DNA of 64,000 nucleotides from Flavobacteriaceae bacterium GF1 (GTDB lineage: Bacteria > Bacteroidota > Bacteroidia > Flavobacteriales > Flavobacteriaceae), in contig WNKP01000014.1 of assembly GCA_009797885.1 (NCBI GenBank), forward strand, positions 1 to 64,000, given 5' to 3'. Shown in pieces: positions 36,248 to 43,042 of this stretch (position 1 is its first letter; each line of letters begins with the position of its first letter). A program made the translations under genes and the position numbers. The notes under the pieces were generated by a model. That model was not told where the DNA came from. It did not search any database and saw only the letters and a program-made list of their open reading frames with translations.

Positions 36248-36279
36248 TAAGGTCTTAACCGCAAAACGGCAAGACCTTA
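36248..36279 (-). other. Hairpin in the rplL-rpoB gap
   Basis: TAAGGTCTT (36248-36256) pairs with AAGACCTTA (36271-36279), and inside it CCG pairs with CGG around CAAAA. No T-run follows on the minus strand, so it is not a simple terminator. It sits where many bacteria place an attenuator or RNase processing site that sets the ratio of ribosomal protein to RNA polymerase. Confidence 0.6.
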
Positions 36280-36303
36280 ACCAATACAATATAGTTTCTG
36301 CTA

Positions 36304-36687
36304 TTATTTAAGCTCAACTTCTGCTCCTGCTTCTTCCAAAGATTTTTTGATTCCCTCAGCCTCATCCTTAGAAACAGCTTCTTTAACTGCTTTTGGTGCG
36401 CTGTCCACAATCTCTTTAGCATCTTTCAATCCAAGACCGGTCAATTCCTTGACCAATTTTACGACAGCAAGTTTTGAACCTCCAGGGGCTTTCAAAATTA
36501 CATCGAATTCAGATTGTTCTTCAGCAGCTTCACCAGCATCGGCACCGGCACCACCGCCGGCAGCAACGGCTACCGCAGCAGCAGCAGGCTCAATGCCGTA
36601 TTCTTCTTTTAATATATCAGCCAACTCGTTTACCTCTTTTACGGTAAGATTGACCAACTGTTCTGCAAAATCTTTCAAATCTGCCAT
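36304..36687 (-). CDS. rplL: 50S ribosomal protein L7/L12 (bL12)
   Basis: The 127-residue protein forms the ribosomal stalk that recruits translation factors. The N-terminal dimerisation domain ([20 protein letters not shown]), Ala/Gly-rich hinge (about residues 36-55) and C-terminal domain ([20 protein letters not shown], then [20 protein letters not shown]) are all typical. It follows rplJ by 54 bp in the usual L10-L12 pair. Confidence 0.99.
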   Translation of the reverse strand: MADLKDFAEQLVNLTVKEVNELADILKEEYGIEPAAAAVAVAAGGGAGADAGEAAEEQSEFDVILKAPGGSKLAVVKLVKELTGLGLKDAKEIVDSAPKAVKEAVSKDEAEGIKKSLEEAGAEVELK

Positions 36688-36741
36688 TTTTCTATCGTTT
36701 TAATAAATTTTTAAAAATATGTTTGTTTTAGTGCGTACAAA

Positions 36742-37257
36742 TTATCTTTCGGATAAGGTCTTGAGGATTCCCGCCAATTTTCCACCACTTGATTTAAGTC
36801 CGGAAATAACATTTTTGGCTGGGGACTGTAACAATCCTATAATGTCGCCGATAACTTCCTCTTTGGATTTGATATTTACCAAAGAATCCAGGTTTTCGTC
36901 ACCAATATAAACTGCTTCCTCAATAAAAGCCCCTTTCAATAAGGGCTTATCCGATTTCTTTCTAAAATTCTTGATCAGTTTTGCCGGGGCATTACCTGTT
37001 TCGGACAACATTAAAGAGGTATTACCCTTTAATACGTTGGGCAATTCACCGAATTCCTTGTCCGAGGCCTCCATTGCTTTTGCCAGCAATGTATTCTTAA
37101 CAACTGCCAATTTTATGTTGGCCTTAAAGCAAGCCCTTCTTAAATCCGAAGTGGTACCCGCATCAAGTCCCGAAATATCCGCTAGGTAGATATTTGGGTT
37201 ATCGGCCAACTGAGCAGTCAAATCTTCAATTACGATTGCTTTTTCTTCTCTTGTCAT
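36742..37257 (-). CDS. rplJ: 50S ribosomal protein L10 (uL10)
   Basis: The 171-residue stalk base protein binds 23S rRNA and L12 dimers. The N-terminal MTREEKAIVIEDLTAQLADN and AVVKNTLLAKAME regions and the C-terminal helix that binds L12 (VISGLKSSGGKLAGILKTLSER) fit the family. It lies 26 bp after rplA. Confidence 0.98.
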   Translation of the reverse strand: MTREEKAIVIEDLTAQLADNPNIYLADISGLDAGTTSDLRRACFKANIKLAVVKNTLLAKAMEASDKEFGELPNVLKGNTSLMLSETGNAPAKLIKNFRKKSDKPLLKGAFIEEAVYIGDENLDSLVNIKSKEEVIGDIIGLLQSPAKNVISGLKSSGGKLAGILKTLSER

Positions 37258-37283
37258 TGTATTACGTTTGAACTACTCTATGA

Positions 37284-37973
37284 TTAAACAGCTTTGGGAT
37301 CTAACTGAACGCTAGGGCTCATGGTACTGCTCATATATATACTTTTCATGTATACTCCTTTTGCTGCTGCAGGTTTCAGCTTATTCAACGTATCGATAAG
37401 CTCTTTTGCATTTCCGGCAATTTTGTCCGGAGAGAAAGAAACCTTTCCGATGGCAGCATGAACGATTCCCGTTTTATCAACTTTGAAATCTATTTTACCA
37501 CCTTTTACGTCAGCAACAGCCTTACCTACATCCATGGTTACCGTCCCAGTCTTTGGATTGGGCATTAGTCCTCGAGGACCCAAAATCCGACCCAATGGGC
37601 CCAATTTCCCCATAACGCTGGGCATGGTAACGATGACATCAACGTCTGTCCAACCGCCTTTAATTTTATCCAAAAATTCATCCAACCCTACATAGTCCGC
37701 GCCAGCTTCTTGAGCTTCCGCTTCCTTATCCGGGGTCACCAATGCCAAAACCTTCACGTCCTTACCTGTTCCATAGGGAAGGGTAACCACGCCACGCACC
37801 ATTTGGTTGGCCTTCCTTGGGTCAACACCCAAACGAACCGCCAAATCCACCGATGCATCAAATTTTACATTGGTTATTTCTTTTACCAAAGAAGAGGCTT
37901 CTTCCAAGGAATACATTTTATTCCTATCGATTTTAGCAACTGCCTCTTTTTGCTTTTTAGTCAATTTTGCCAT
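37284..37973 (-). CDS. rplA: 50S ribosomal protein L1 (uL1)
   Basis: The 229-residue protein contains the L1 landmark [15 protein letters not shown] and the N-terminal [21 protein letters not shown] block. It builds the L1 stalk that handles E-site tRNA; in other bacteria it also represses the translation of its own L11-L1 mRNA. It lies 18 bp downstream of rplK. Confidence 0.99.
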   Translation of the reverse strand: MAKLTKKQKEAVAKIDRNKMYSLEEASSLVKEITNVKFDASVDLAVRLGVDPRKANQMVRGVVTLPYGTGKDVKVLALVTPDKEAEAQEAGADYVGLDEFLDKIKGGWTDVDVIVTMPSVMGKLGPLGRILGPRGLMPNPKTGTVTMDVGKAVADVKGGKIDFKVDKTGIVHAAIGKVSFSPDKIAGNAKELIDTLNKLKPAAAKGVYMKSIYMSSTMSPSVQLDPKAV

Positions 37974-37991
37974 TCTAAATTGCTTTTCCGA

Positions 37992-38429
37992 TTAAAAAGG
38001 TTTTGGGCCAGAAACCTTTAGTCCCATTGAACGTGCCGTACCGGCCACCATTCGCATTGCAGATTCCACGGTAAATGCATTCAAATCCACCATTTTATCC
38101 TCTGCAATAGTTTTCACTTGGTTCCAAGTCACTGAACCGGATTTTACACGGTTAGGTTCGCCAGATCCTTTTTTAATCTTGGCTGCTTCCATCAATTGAA
38201 CGGCCGCAGGTGGTGTTTTTACAACAAATTCAAACGATTTGTCCTTGTAAACGGTGATAACAACAGGTAATACTTTTCCCTGCTTGTCCTGGGTCCGGGC
38301 ATTAAACTGCTTACAGAACTCCATGATGTTAACACCAGCAGCACCTAAGGCGGGTCCAACCGGTGGCGATGGATTCGCAGCACCTCCCCTAACTTGTAGT
38401 TTTACAACCTTATCTACTTCTTTTGCCAT
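37992..38429 (-). CDS. rplK: 50S ribosomal protein L11 (uL11)
   Basis: The 145-residue protein has the conserved [20 protein letters not shown] block and the C-terminal RNA-binding domain with GTARSMGL. It forms the GTPase-associated centre with 23S rRNA. It is the first ribosomal-protein gene after nusG, with a 151-bp gap that contains a heptad repeat. Confidence 0.99.
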   Translation of the reverse strand: MAKEVDKVVKLQVRGGAANPSPPVGPALGAAGVNIMEFCKQFNARTQDKQGKVLPVVITVYKDKSFEFVVKTPPAAVQLMEAAKIKKGSGEPNRVKSGSVTWNQVKTIAEDKMVDLNAFTVESAMRMVAGTARSMGLKVSGPKPF

Positions 38430-38508
38430 TTTACTTAATTAAATTTGAAATTGTGTTTATTTGGAAGCAACACAATTTTATCTATGTAACAGCTCTTTTA
38501 TTTTTCTT

Positions 38509-38536
38509 GACTTTAGATTTAAGACGTGAGATTTGA
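38509..38536. repeat. Degenerate 7-bp tandem repeat between nusG and rplK
   Basis: Four consecutive heptamers fit GAYKTDA or a close form: GACTTTA, GATTTAA, GACGTGA and GATTTGA. The array lies in the 151-bp nusG-rplK gap, inside an otherwise compact essential operon. No hairpin is obvious in it. Confidence 0.6.
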
Positions 38537-38580
38537 GATAAATAATTTCTTATGTCCCTCATCTAACATCCCAATTCTTA

Positions 38581-39132
38581 CTATACTTTTTCAACTTGCA
38601 TATAGCTAAGTTCCAATGGCGTCTTTCTACCAAAGATTTTCACCATTACTTCCAGCTTGCGCTTTTCTTCATTGATTTTTTCAACAGTGCCATTAAAGCC
38701 GTTGAAGGGTCCATCTATGACCTTTACCGTTTCCCCCAATACAAAGGGTATGGCAATATTATCCGTATTTACGGCAAGCTCATCTACCTTGCCCAGCATA
38801 CGGTTTACTTCGGCCTTCCGTAAAGGGACGGGATCCCCCCCTTTGGTTTCGCCCAAAAACCCAATAACATTGGTAATGGATTTGATGATATGGACCATTT
38901 CCCCACCCAAATTGGCTTTGATCATAATATAACCGGGGAAATAGGTACGCTCTTTATTTATTTTCTTCCCGTTTCGTATTTGAACCACTTTTTCAGTTGG
39001 CACCAATACATCTTCCAAATAATCCCCAAAACCGGCACGTTCAACTTCACTTTCTATGTAGCCTTTGATTTTATTCTCTTGACCACTGACCGCACGTACC
39101 ACGTACCATTTTTTTTCCAATACCTCTGACAT
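38581..39132 (-). CDS. nusG: Transcription termination/antitermination protein NusG
   Basis: The 183-residue protein has an N-terminal NGN domain (KKWYVVRAVSGQENKIKGYI, then YFPGYIMIKANLG) and a C-terminal KOW domain (VKVIDGPFNGFNGTVEKINE). NusG binds RNA polymerase and couples it to Rho or the ribosome. I use the ATG at 39132 rather than the GTG one codon upstream. secE ends 3 bp before it, which is the usual secE-nusG pair. Confidence 0.98.
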   Translation of the reverse strand: MSEVLEKKWYVVRAVSGQENKIKGYIESEVERAGFGDYLEDVLVPTEKVVQIRNGKKINKERTYFPGYIMIKANLGGEMVHIIKSITNVIGFLGETKGGDPVPLRKAEVNRMLGKVDELAVNTDNIAIPFVLGETVKVIDGPFNGFNGTVEKINEEKRKLEVMVKIFGRKTPLELSYMQVEKV

Positions 39133-39135
39133 CAC

Positions 39136-39324
39136 CTACCCAATTAATTTTTCAAAGTACAACGCAATCAACTTACTAAAAACCGTATCCACTCCCCATG
39201 TTGCCAACGCAAACAAGATCGAGAAGACCGCAACAACAACCATTAAATTGGATGCCTGTTCCCGGTTCAACCAAGTAACGTTATTTTTTAACTCTTCCCA
39301 AGATTCCTTTACGTAAGTCAACAT
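39136..39324 (-). CDS. secE: Preprotein translocase subunit SecE
   Basis: The 62-residue product starting MLTYVKESWEELKNNVTW has one membrane helix (about LMVVVAVFSILFALATWGV) and the conserved amphipathic segment before it. It is the small essential subunit of the SecYEG channel. The ATG at 39324 matches the short SecE form of flavobacteria. An in-frame ATG at 39405 would add 27 polar residues whose codons run towards the repeat beside tRNA-Trp, and is less likely. Confidence 0.93.
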   Translation of the reverse strand: MLTYVKESWEELKNNVTWLNREQASNLMVVVAVFSILFALATWGVDTVFSKLIALYFEKLIG

Positions 39325-39425
39325 ATCAAAAAATTCTTTGTAGCCCTTGGAAGCTTTCCCTAGCTCAGTGCTGGCCTTTTCGCCCAGGACCGACTTTCCG
39401 TCCAATTGCTTTTTGTTCTTTCTCC

Positions 39426-39524
39426 TTTAGCACGGGAGGAGAGACTCCCTTCGACTTCGCTCAGGGTAAACTTCTCGTCTCTTATCACATGCTTTCTTTT
39501 TATTTAGCACGGGAGGAGAGACTC
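39426..39524. repeat. Direct repeat of the tRNA-Trp 3' end flanking a REP-like segment
   Basis: A 22-bp sequence covering the end of tRNA-Trp (TTTAGCACGGGAGGAGAGAC plus TC) occurs at 39426-39447 and again at 39503-39524, inside and just past the tRNA. Between the copies lies CCCTTCGACTTCGCTCAGGG (39447-39466), a palindrome-like sequence that I recognise as a common dispersed repeat in Bacteroidota. The arrangement suggests an insertion or slippage event at the tRNA 3' end. Confidence 0.75.
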
Positions 39525-39580
39525 GAACTCCCGACACCTGGTTTTGGAGACCAGTGCTCTACCAACTGAGCTACACCCGT
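39508..39580 (-). tRNA. tRNA-Trp(CCA)
   Basis: The minus strand folds as a 73-nt tRNA with D-loop GTAGCTCAGTTGGTAGAGC, anticodon arm CTGGT-CTCCAAA-ACCAG (anticodon CCA) and T-arm GGGAGTTCGAGTCTCTC. The acceptor stem has one T-T mismatch, and CCA is not encoded. It lies between tuf and secE, the usual place in Bacteroidota. Confidence 0.95.
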
Positions 39581-39590
39581 TCATATTTAC

Positions 39591-39627
39591 ACTGAAAGGT
39601 ATCCGCTAAAAAGCGAACACCCTCAGT
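39591..39627 (-). other. Hairpin between tuf and tRNA-Trp
   Basis: On the minus strand ACTGA pairs with TCAGT, and inside it GGTGTTCGC pairs with GCGGATACC (two G-T wobbles) around TTTTTA. No T-run follows, so a processing site that separates tuf mRNA from the tRNA, or a partial terminator, is more likely than a full terminator. Confidence 0.55.
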
Positions 39628-39650
39628 ATAAACTTATTATATCAAAAAAA

Positions 39651-40838
39651 TTAATCTAAAATTTCAGTAACCTGACCAGCTCCCACTGTCCTACCACCCT
39701 CACGGATAGCAAAACGTAGACCTACATTAAGGGCAATAGGCTGAATCAAATCTACTGTAATGGTCAAGTTATCACCTGGCATTACCATTTCAACACCGTC
39801 AGGAAGGACAATATTTCCTGTTACGTCAGTAGTTCTTACATAGAATTGAGGACGATAGTTGTTATGGAATGGGGTGTGACGACCACCTTCTTCCTTTTTA
39901 AGGATATACACCTCCGCTTTAAATTTAGCGTGTGGTGTAACGGAACCTGGCTTGCAGATTACCATACCCCTTTTGATGTCTGATTTTTCAATACCCCTCA
40001 AAAGGATACCTACGTTATCACCAGCTTCACCCCTATCCAAAATCTTACGGAACATCTCAACCCCAGTTATTGTGGAAGTCAATTTCTCAGCACCCATACC
40101 AATGATATCAACACCATCACCAGTATTGGCAACACCTGTTTCTATACGTCCGGTAGCTACAGTACCACGACCAGTAATAGTGAATACATCTTCAACCGGC
40201 ATCAAGAAAGGCTTATCGATATCGCGTTCGGGCAATTCAATCCATTCGTCAACGGCATTCATCAACTCCATTACAGTGTCAACCCACTTTTGCTCCCCGT
40301 TCAAAGCACCAAGTGCAGAACCGGAAATTACAGGACCATTGTCACCATCGTACTCATAGAAGGAAAGCAACTCGCGCACCTCCATCTCAACAAGTTCCAA
40401 AAGCTCATCATCATCAACCATGTCCACTTTGTTCAAGAAAACAACAATCCTTGGAATACCTACCTGACGACCCAGAAGGATGTGCTCACGTGTTTGGGGC
40501 ATAGGACCATCTGTGGCAGCAACCACCAAGATCGCACCGTCCATTTGAGCAGCACCAGTTACCATGTTCTTAACGTAATCCGCGTGACCAGGACAATCCA
40601 CATGCGCATAGTGCCTATTCTCTGTCTGATACTCTACGTGGGACGTGTTGATAGTAATACCCCTTTCTTTTTCTTCAGGAGCATTATCAATAGAATCAAA
40701 GCTTCGAAGCTCAGAAAGACCCGCATTTGCCAATACCGTAGTAATAGCAGCAGTCAATGTAGTTTTACCATGATCTACGTGTCCAATAGTACCTATGTTA
40801 AGGTGGGGTTTGGAACGATCAAAAGTTTCCTTTGCCAT
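39651..40838 (-). CDS. tuf: Elongation factor Tu
   Basis: EF-Tu delivers aminoacyl-tRNA to the ribosome. The product has 395 residues from the ATG at 40838 ([20 protein letters not shown]). GTPase motifs are intact: [17 protein letters not shown] and NKVD. The frame runs open upstream for 44 codons, but those codons lie in the leader and in tRNA-Thr(GGT). The gene is embedded in a tRNA cluster, so mature tuf mRNA probably arises by tRNA processing on both sides. Confidence 0.99.
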   Translation of the reverse strand: MAKETFDRSKPHLNIGTIGHVDHGKTTLTAAITTVLANAGLSELRSFDSIDNAPEEKERGITINTSHVEYQTENRHYAHVDCPGHADYVKNMVTGAAQMDGAILVVAATDGPMPQTREHILLGRQVGIPRIVVFLNKVDMVDDDELLELVEMEVRELLSFYEYDGDNGPVISGSALGALNGEQKWVDTVMELMNAVDEWIELPERDIDKPFLMPVEDVFTITGRGTVATGRIETGVANTGDGVDIIGMGAEKLTSTITGVEMFRKILDRGEAGDNVGILLRGIEKSDIKRGMVICKPGSVTPHAKFKAEVYILKKEEGGRHTPFHNNYRPQFYVRTTDVTGNIVLPDGVEMVMPGDNLTITVDLIQPIALNVGLRFAIREGGRTVGAGQVTEILD

Positions 40839-40885
40839 TTTTAATGAATTTAATCTTAAGTTTATATTAGTGTCTGTTTCTATCG

Positions 40886-40957
40886 AGCCAACGACGGGAA
40901 TTGAACCCGTGACCTCTTCCTTACCAAGGAAACGCTCTACCCCTGAGCTACGTCGGC
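40886..40957 (-). tRNA. tRNA-Thr(GGT)
   Basis: The 72-nt cloverleaf has acceptor GCCGACG/CGTTGGC, anticodon arm TTTCC-TTGGTAA-GGAAG (anticodon GGT) and T-arm CACGGGTTCAATTCCCGT. It lies 47 bp upstream of tuf in the same transcript. CCA is not encoded. Confidence 0.96.
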
Positions 40958-41035
40958 GTAAAGTGTTCAATCTACATCCTTATGATAAAGGAGGAGATTT
41001 AGCCACCCCATTTGGGGCAACATCGTCACTCTTAG

Positions 41036-41108
41036 AGCGGGAGACCGGGTTCGAACCGGCGACATTCAGCTTGGAAGGCTGACGCTCTACCAACTGAGCT
41101 ACTCCCGC
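41036..41108 (-). tRNA. tRNA-Gly(TCC)
   Basis: The 73-nt cloverleaf has acceptor GCGGGAG/CTCCCGC and an anticodon arm with loop CTTCCAA (anticodon TCC). The T-arm is GCCGGTTCGAACCCGGT. It is the third tRNA in transcription order in the cluster upstream of tuf. Confidence 0.96.
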
Positions 41109-41168
41109 TTATTACTATTCAATATTTCAAAAAACCATCCTTTTCAGGATTACTTTGGTTTGCACCCG

Positions 41169-41251
41169 TGGGGAGAGCAGGATTCGAACCTGCGAAGGTA
41201 AAAACCAACAGATTTACAGTCTGTCCTCGTTGGCCGCTTGAGTATCTCCCC
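41169..41251 (-). tRNA. tRNA-Tyr(GTA)
   Basis: The 83-nt class II tRNA has acceptor GGGGAGA/TCTCCCC, anticodon arm CAGA-CTGTAAA-TCTG (anticodon GTA) and a long variable arm (TTGGTTTTTACCTTC region), as expected for bacterial tRNA-Tyr. Confidence 0.96.
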
Positions 41252-41274
41252 TCCTTGATTTTCAGTAAATTACG

Positions 41275-41348
41275 AGCCGATAGAGGGACTCGAACCCACG
41301 ACCTGCTGATTACAAATCAGCTGCTCTAGCCAGCTGAGCTATATCGGC
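41275..41348 (-). tRNA. tRNA-Thr(TGT)
   Basis: The 74-nt cloverleaf has acceptor GCCGATA/TATCGGC, anticodon arm GCTGA-TTTGTAA-TCAGC (anticodon TGT) and T-arm GTGGGTTCGAGTCCCTC. It is the first tRNA of the tuf cluster, downstream of the hpf terminator. Confidence 0.96.
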
Positions 41349-41369
41349 TTTTCAGCCACTTTTTTACAC

Positions 41370-41396
41370 AAAAAAAGCCCGTTATTTCTAACGGAC
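41370..41396 (-). terminator. Intrinsic terminator after hpf
   Basis: On the minus strand GTCCGTTA (41389-41396) pairs with TAACGGGC (41377-41384) around GAAA, with one G-T wobble, followed by seven T. It lies between the hpf stop and tRNA-Thr(TGT), so it separates the xerC-hpf transcript from the tRNA-tuf transcript. Confidence 0.85.
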
Positions 41397-41450
41397 TGCA
41401 AATGTAGCGTTTTATTTGTTTAATCAAAACAAACTGAAAAAAAATTTTGA

Positions 41451-41753
41451 TTAGGCATGTGCCCTTGTTTTCTCCTTTGTTTTCACCAATTGCCGCTCCA
41501 ATGAATTGCATGCATTATCAACTGCTTCCTCAAAAGACTTACATTGTTTTTTTACGATGAATTGGTTCCTGGGCACCTTTACCTTGATTTCCACACTTTT
41601 GTTCGCTTTGGAACTGGTGTTCTCAACTTTTAAATAAACATCCGAACTAATGACTCTGTCATAGAACAGTTCCAATTTATCCATTCGCGCCTGAATGAAT
41701 TCAATTAATTTTTTGTCGGCCACAAAATTTACAGATTGTGCATTAACCTTCAT
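41451..41753 (-). CDS. hpf: Short ribosome hibernation-promoting factor (HPF/RaiA family)
   Basis: The 100-residue protein has the beta-alpha-beta-beta-beta-alpha pattern of HPF/YfiA (MKVNAQSVNFVADKKLIEFI, then VEIKVKVPRNQFIVKK and SFEEAVDNACNSLERQLVK). It lacks the C-terminal dimerisation domain of long HPF. Such proteins bind the decoding centre of idle ribosomes in stationary phase. It lies 57 bp after xerC on the same strand. Confidence 0.93.
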   Translation of the reverse strand: MKVNAQSVNFVADKKLIEFIQARMDKLELFYDRVISSDVYLKVENTSSKANKSVEIKVKVPRNQFIVKKQCKSFEEAVDNACNSLERQLVKTKEKTRAHA

Positions 41754-41810
41754 AAAAATTTCTCTTTTAGGTCCACTCCAAGGTGGATAGGTTATACATT
41801 ACAAGGAATA

Positions 41811-42701
41811 CTACTCCTTGTTTCTAGGATGGGTAGTTGCGTGCACTTCCTTTAGTTTGGCAATACTACTATGGGTATATACCTGTGTAGAAGCCAAACT
41901 GGAATGACCCAACAGTTCTTTCACAGCATTTAAGTCCGCTCCCTGGTTCAAGAGATGTGTCGCAAAGGTATGCCTTAACATATGTGGACTTCTCTTGACT
42001 TTGGGCGAAACCCTACTAAGATACTTATTTATAACCCTGTAAACAAGGGTTTCGTATATTTTATGGCCTGTATTTGTCAATAAAAAATGTGTGGCATCCA
42101 CTATCTTAGGCACCGTAGATCGTTGCTCTAAATAGGATTGTATGGAACCGATCAATCGGGGCATTAAAGGTAGGATACGTTCCTTATTGCGTTTGCCCAA
42201 GACCTTTACCGTTTTTCCGTTAAGGTCAATATCACTTAGCTTAAGATGAACCAACTCAGACCTGCGCATACCTGTGGCATACAGTAGTTCTATAATCAAT
42301 TTGTCCCTAAGGCCCAAAAAGTCATCATCGTATTCCATAGCATCCAATACCCGTTCCATTTCATTTTCCGAAAAGGGAACCTGAATTCTTTTTTCGGACT
42401 TAAGTGCCCTGTGCTTGGCCAAAGGATTATGATCGATCATTCCAATTTTCAACAGAAACCTATAGTAGGCTTTTAAGGAAGCTATTTTTCGATTTATCGA
42501 ACGATTGGATACCCCCTGCTCCACCAATGCCACAATCCAGCTCCTAATGAGCCCATACTCCACCTTTTGGATGTCTTCAAGTTGATAATGGTCCAAAATG
42601 TAGTTTTGAAAGGCATCAATATCCTTGGCATAGGCCTTAATGGTGTGGGGCGAGTAGTTCTTCTCCAGATCCAAATATGAGGTAAAGGCATCCAAACTCA
42701 T
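41811..42701 (-). CDS. xerC: XerC-like tyrosine recombinase
   Basis: The 296-residue enzyme has a SAM-like N-terminal DNA-binding domain (about 1-90; NYSPHTIKAYAKDIDAFQNY) and a catalytic domain with all expected residues: R146 (TGMRRSEL), K173 (KRNKER), H240 and R243 (HMLRHTFATH), H266 (LGHSSL) and Tyr275 (TQVYTH). Length and motifs fit chromosomal dimer resolution by Xer at dif rather than a mobile integrase. Its fixed place beside hpf and rpsU supports a housekeeping role. Confidence 0.93.
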   Translation of the reverse strand: MSLDAFTSYLDLEKNYSPHTIKAYAKDIDAFQNYILDHYQLEDIQKVEYGLIRSWIVALVEQGVSNRSINRKIASLKAYYRFLLKIGMIDHNPLAKHRALKSEKRIQVPFSENEMERVLDAMEYDDDFLGLRDKLIIELLYATGMRRSELVHLKLSDIDLNGKTVKVLGKRNKERILPLMPRLIGSIQSYLEQRSTVPKIVDATHFLLTNTGHKIYETLVYRVINKYLSRVSPKVKRSPHMLRHTFATHLLNQGADLNAVKELLGHSSLASTQVYTHSSIAKLKEVHATTHPRNKE

Positions 42702-42730
42702 ACCCTAAAGGTAGTAATCTACTTTGAAAA

Positions 42731-42759
42731 AAAAATCCCGCTATTATAGCGGGATTTTT
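42731..42759 (-). terminator. Intrinsic terminator between rpsU and xerC
   Basis: AAAAATCCCGCTA (42731-42743) pairs perfectly with TAGCGGGATTTTT (42747-42759) around a 3-nt loop. On the minus strand it directly follows the rpsU stop and ends in a T-run, so rpsU is probably transcribed on its own. Confidence 0.9.
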
Positions 42760-42780
42760 AATTTTTTTTCCAGAAAGGTC

Positions 42781-42975
42781 CTAAAGTTCTTCTTTGTCCC
42801 TTAAGCTCTGGATATATTGTGCTTTTTGAATTTCAGCTCTACGCCTAACGGAAGGTTTGGTGAACTGCTGTCTGCTTCGCAATTGACGCATTGTTCCCGT
42901 TTTATCGAACTTCCTCTTAAAACGCTTCAGTGCTCTATCAATGTTCTCTCCCTCTTTTACTGGTATTATTAACAT
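42781..42975 (-). CDS. rpsU: 30S ribosomal protein S21 (bS21)
   Basis: The 64-residue basic protein starts MLIIPVKEGENIDRALKRFK and contains FDKTGTMRQLRSRQQF and KPSVRRRAEIQKAQ. In Bacteroidota bS21 helps to mask the anti-Shine-Dalgarno end of 16S rRNA. The gene is monocistronic here, with a terminator after it and an unusually strong Shine-Dalgarno sequence in front. Confidence 0.98.
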   Translation of the reverse strand: MLIIPVKEGENIDRALKRFKRKFDKTGTMRQLRSRQQFTKPSVRRRAEIQKAQYIQSLRDKEEL

Positions 42976-42983
42976 AGGCTACA

Positions 42984-42993
42984 ACCTCCTTTC
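42984..42993 (-). promoter_or_regulatory. Strong Shine-Dalgarno sequence of rpsU
   Basis: GAAAGGAGGT lies 8 nt before the rpsU ATG, a near-perfect match to the 16S 3' end. Most other starts in this window have nothing comparable. Work on Flavobacterium johnsoniae shows that ribosomes lacking bS21 expose the anti-SD and preferentially translate rpsU, so this site is probably an autoregulatory element. Confidence 0.9.
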
Positions 42994-43010
42994 TTTTAAA
43001 TTTTGGTGTG

Positions 43011-43026
43011 CAAATATACAAATGTA
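43011..43026 (-). promoter_or_regulatory. Candidate -7 elements of rpsU
   Basis: On the minus strand TATATTTG (43011-43018) and TACATTTG (43019-43026) both match TAnnTTTG, about 20-30 bp upstream of the strong SD. Neither has a clear TTG at the preferred distance, so which one is used, if either, is unclear. Confidence 0.45.
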
Positions 43027-43042
43027 TTTATAACCACGGTGG

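Noticed and set aside
40290-40844. Plus-strand ORF of 184 codons across tuf
   Set aside because: Antisense shadow of tuf with atypical composition.
40839-40970. Longer EF-Tu start that adds 44 residues
   Set aside because: The extra codons read through tRNA-Thr(GGT) and the leader. EF-Tu proteins start at MAKETF.
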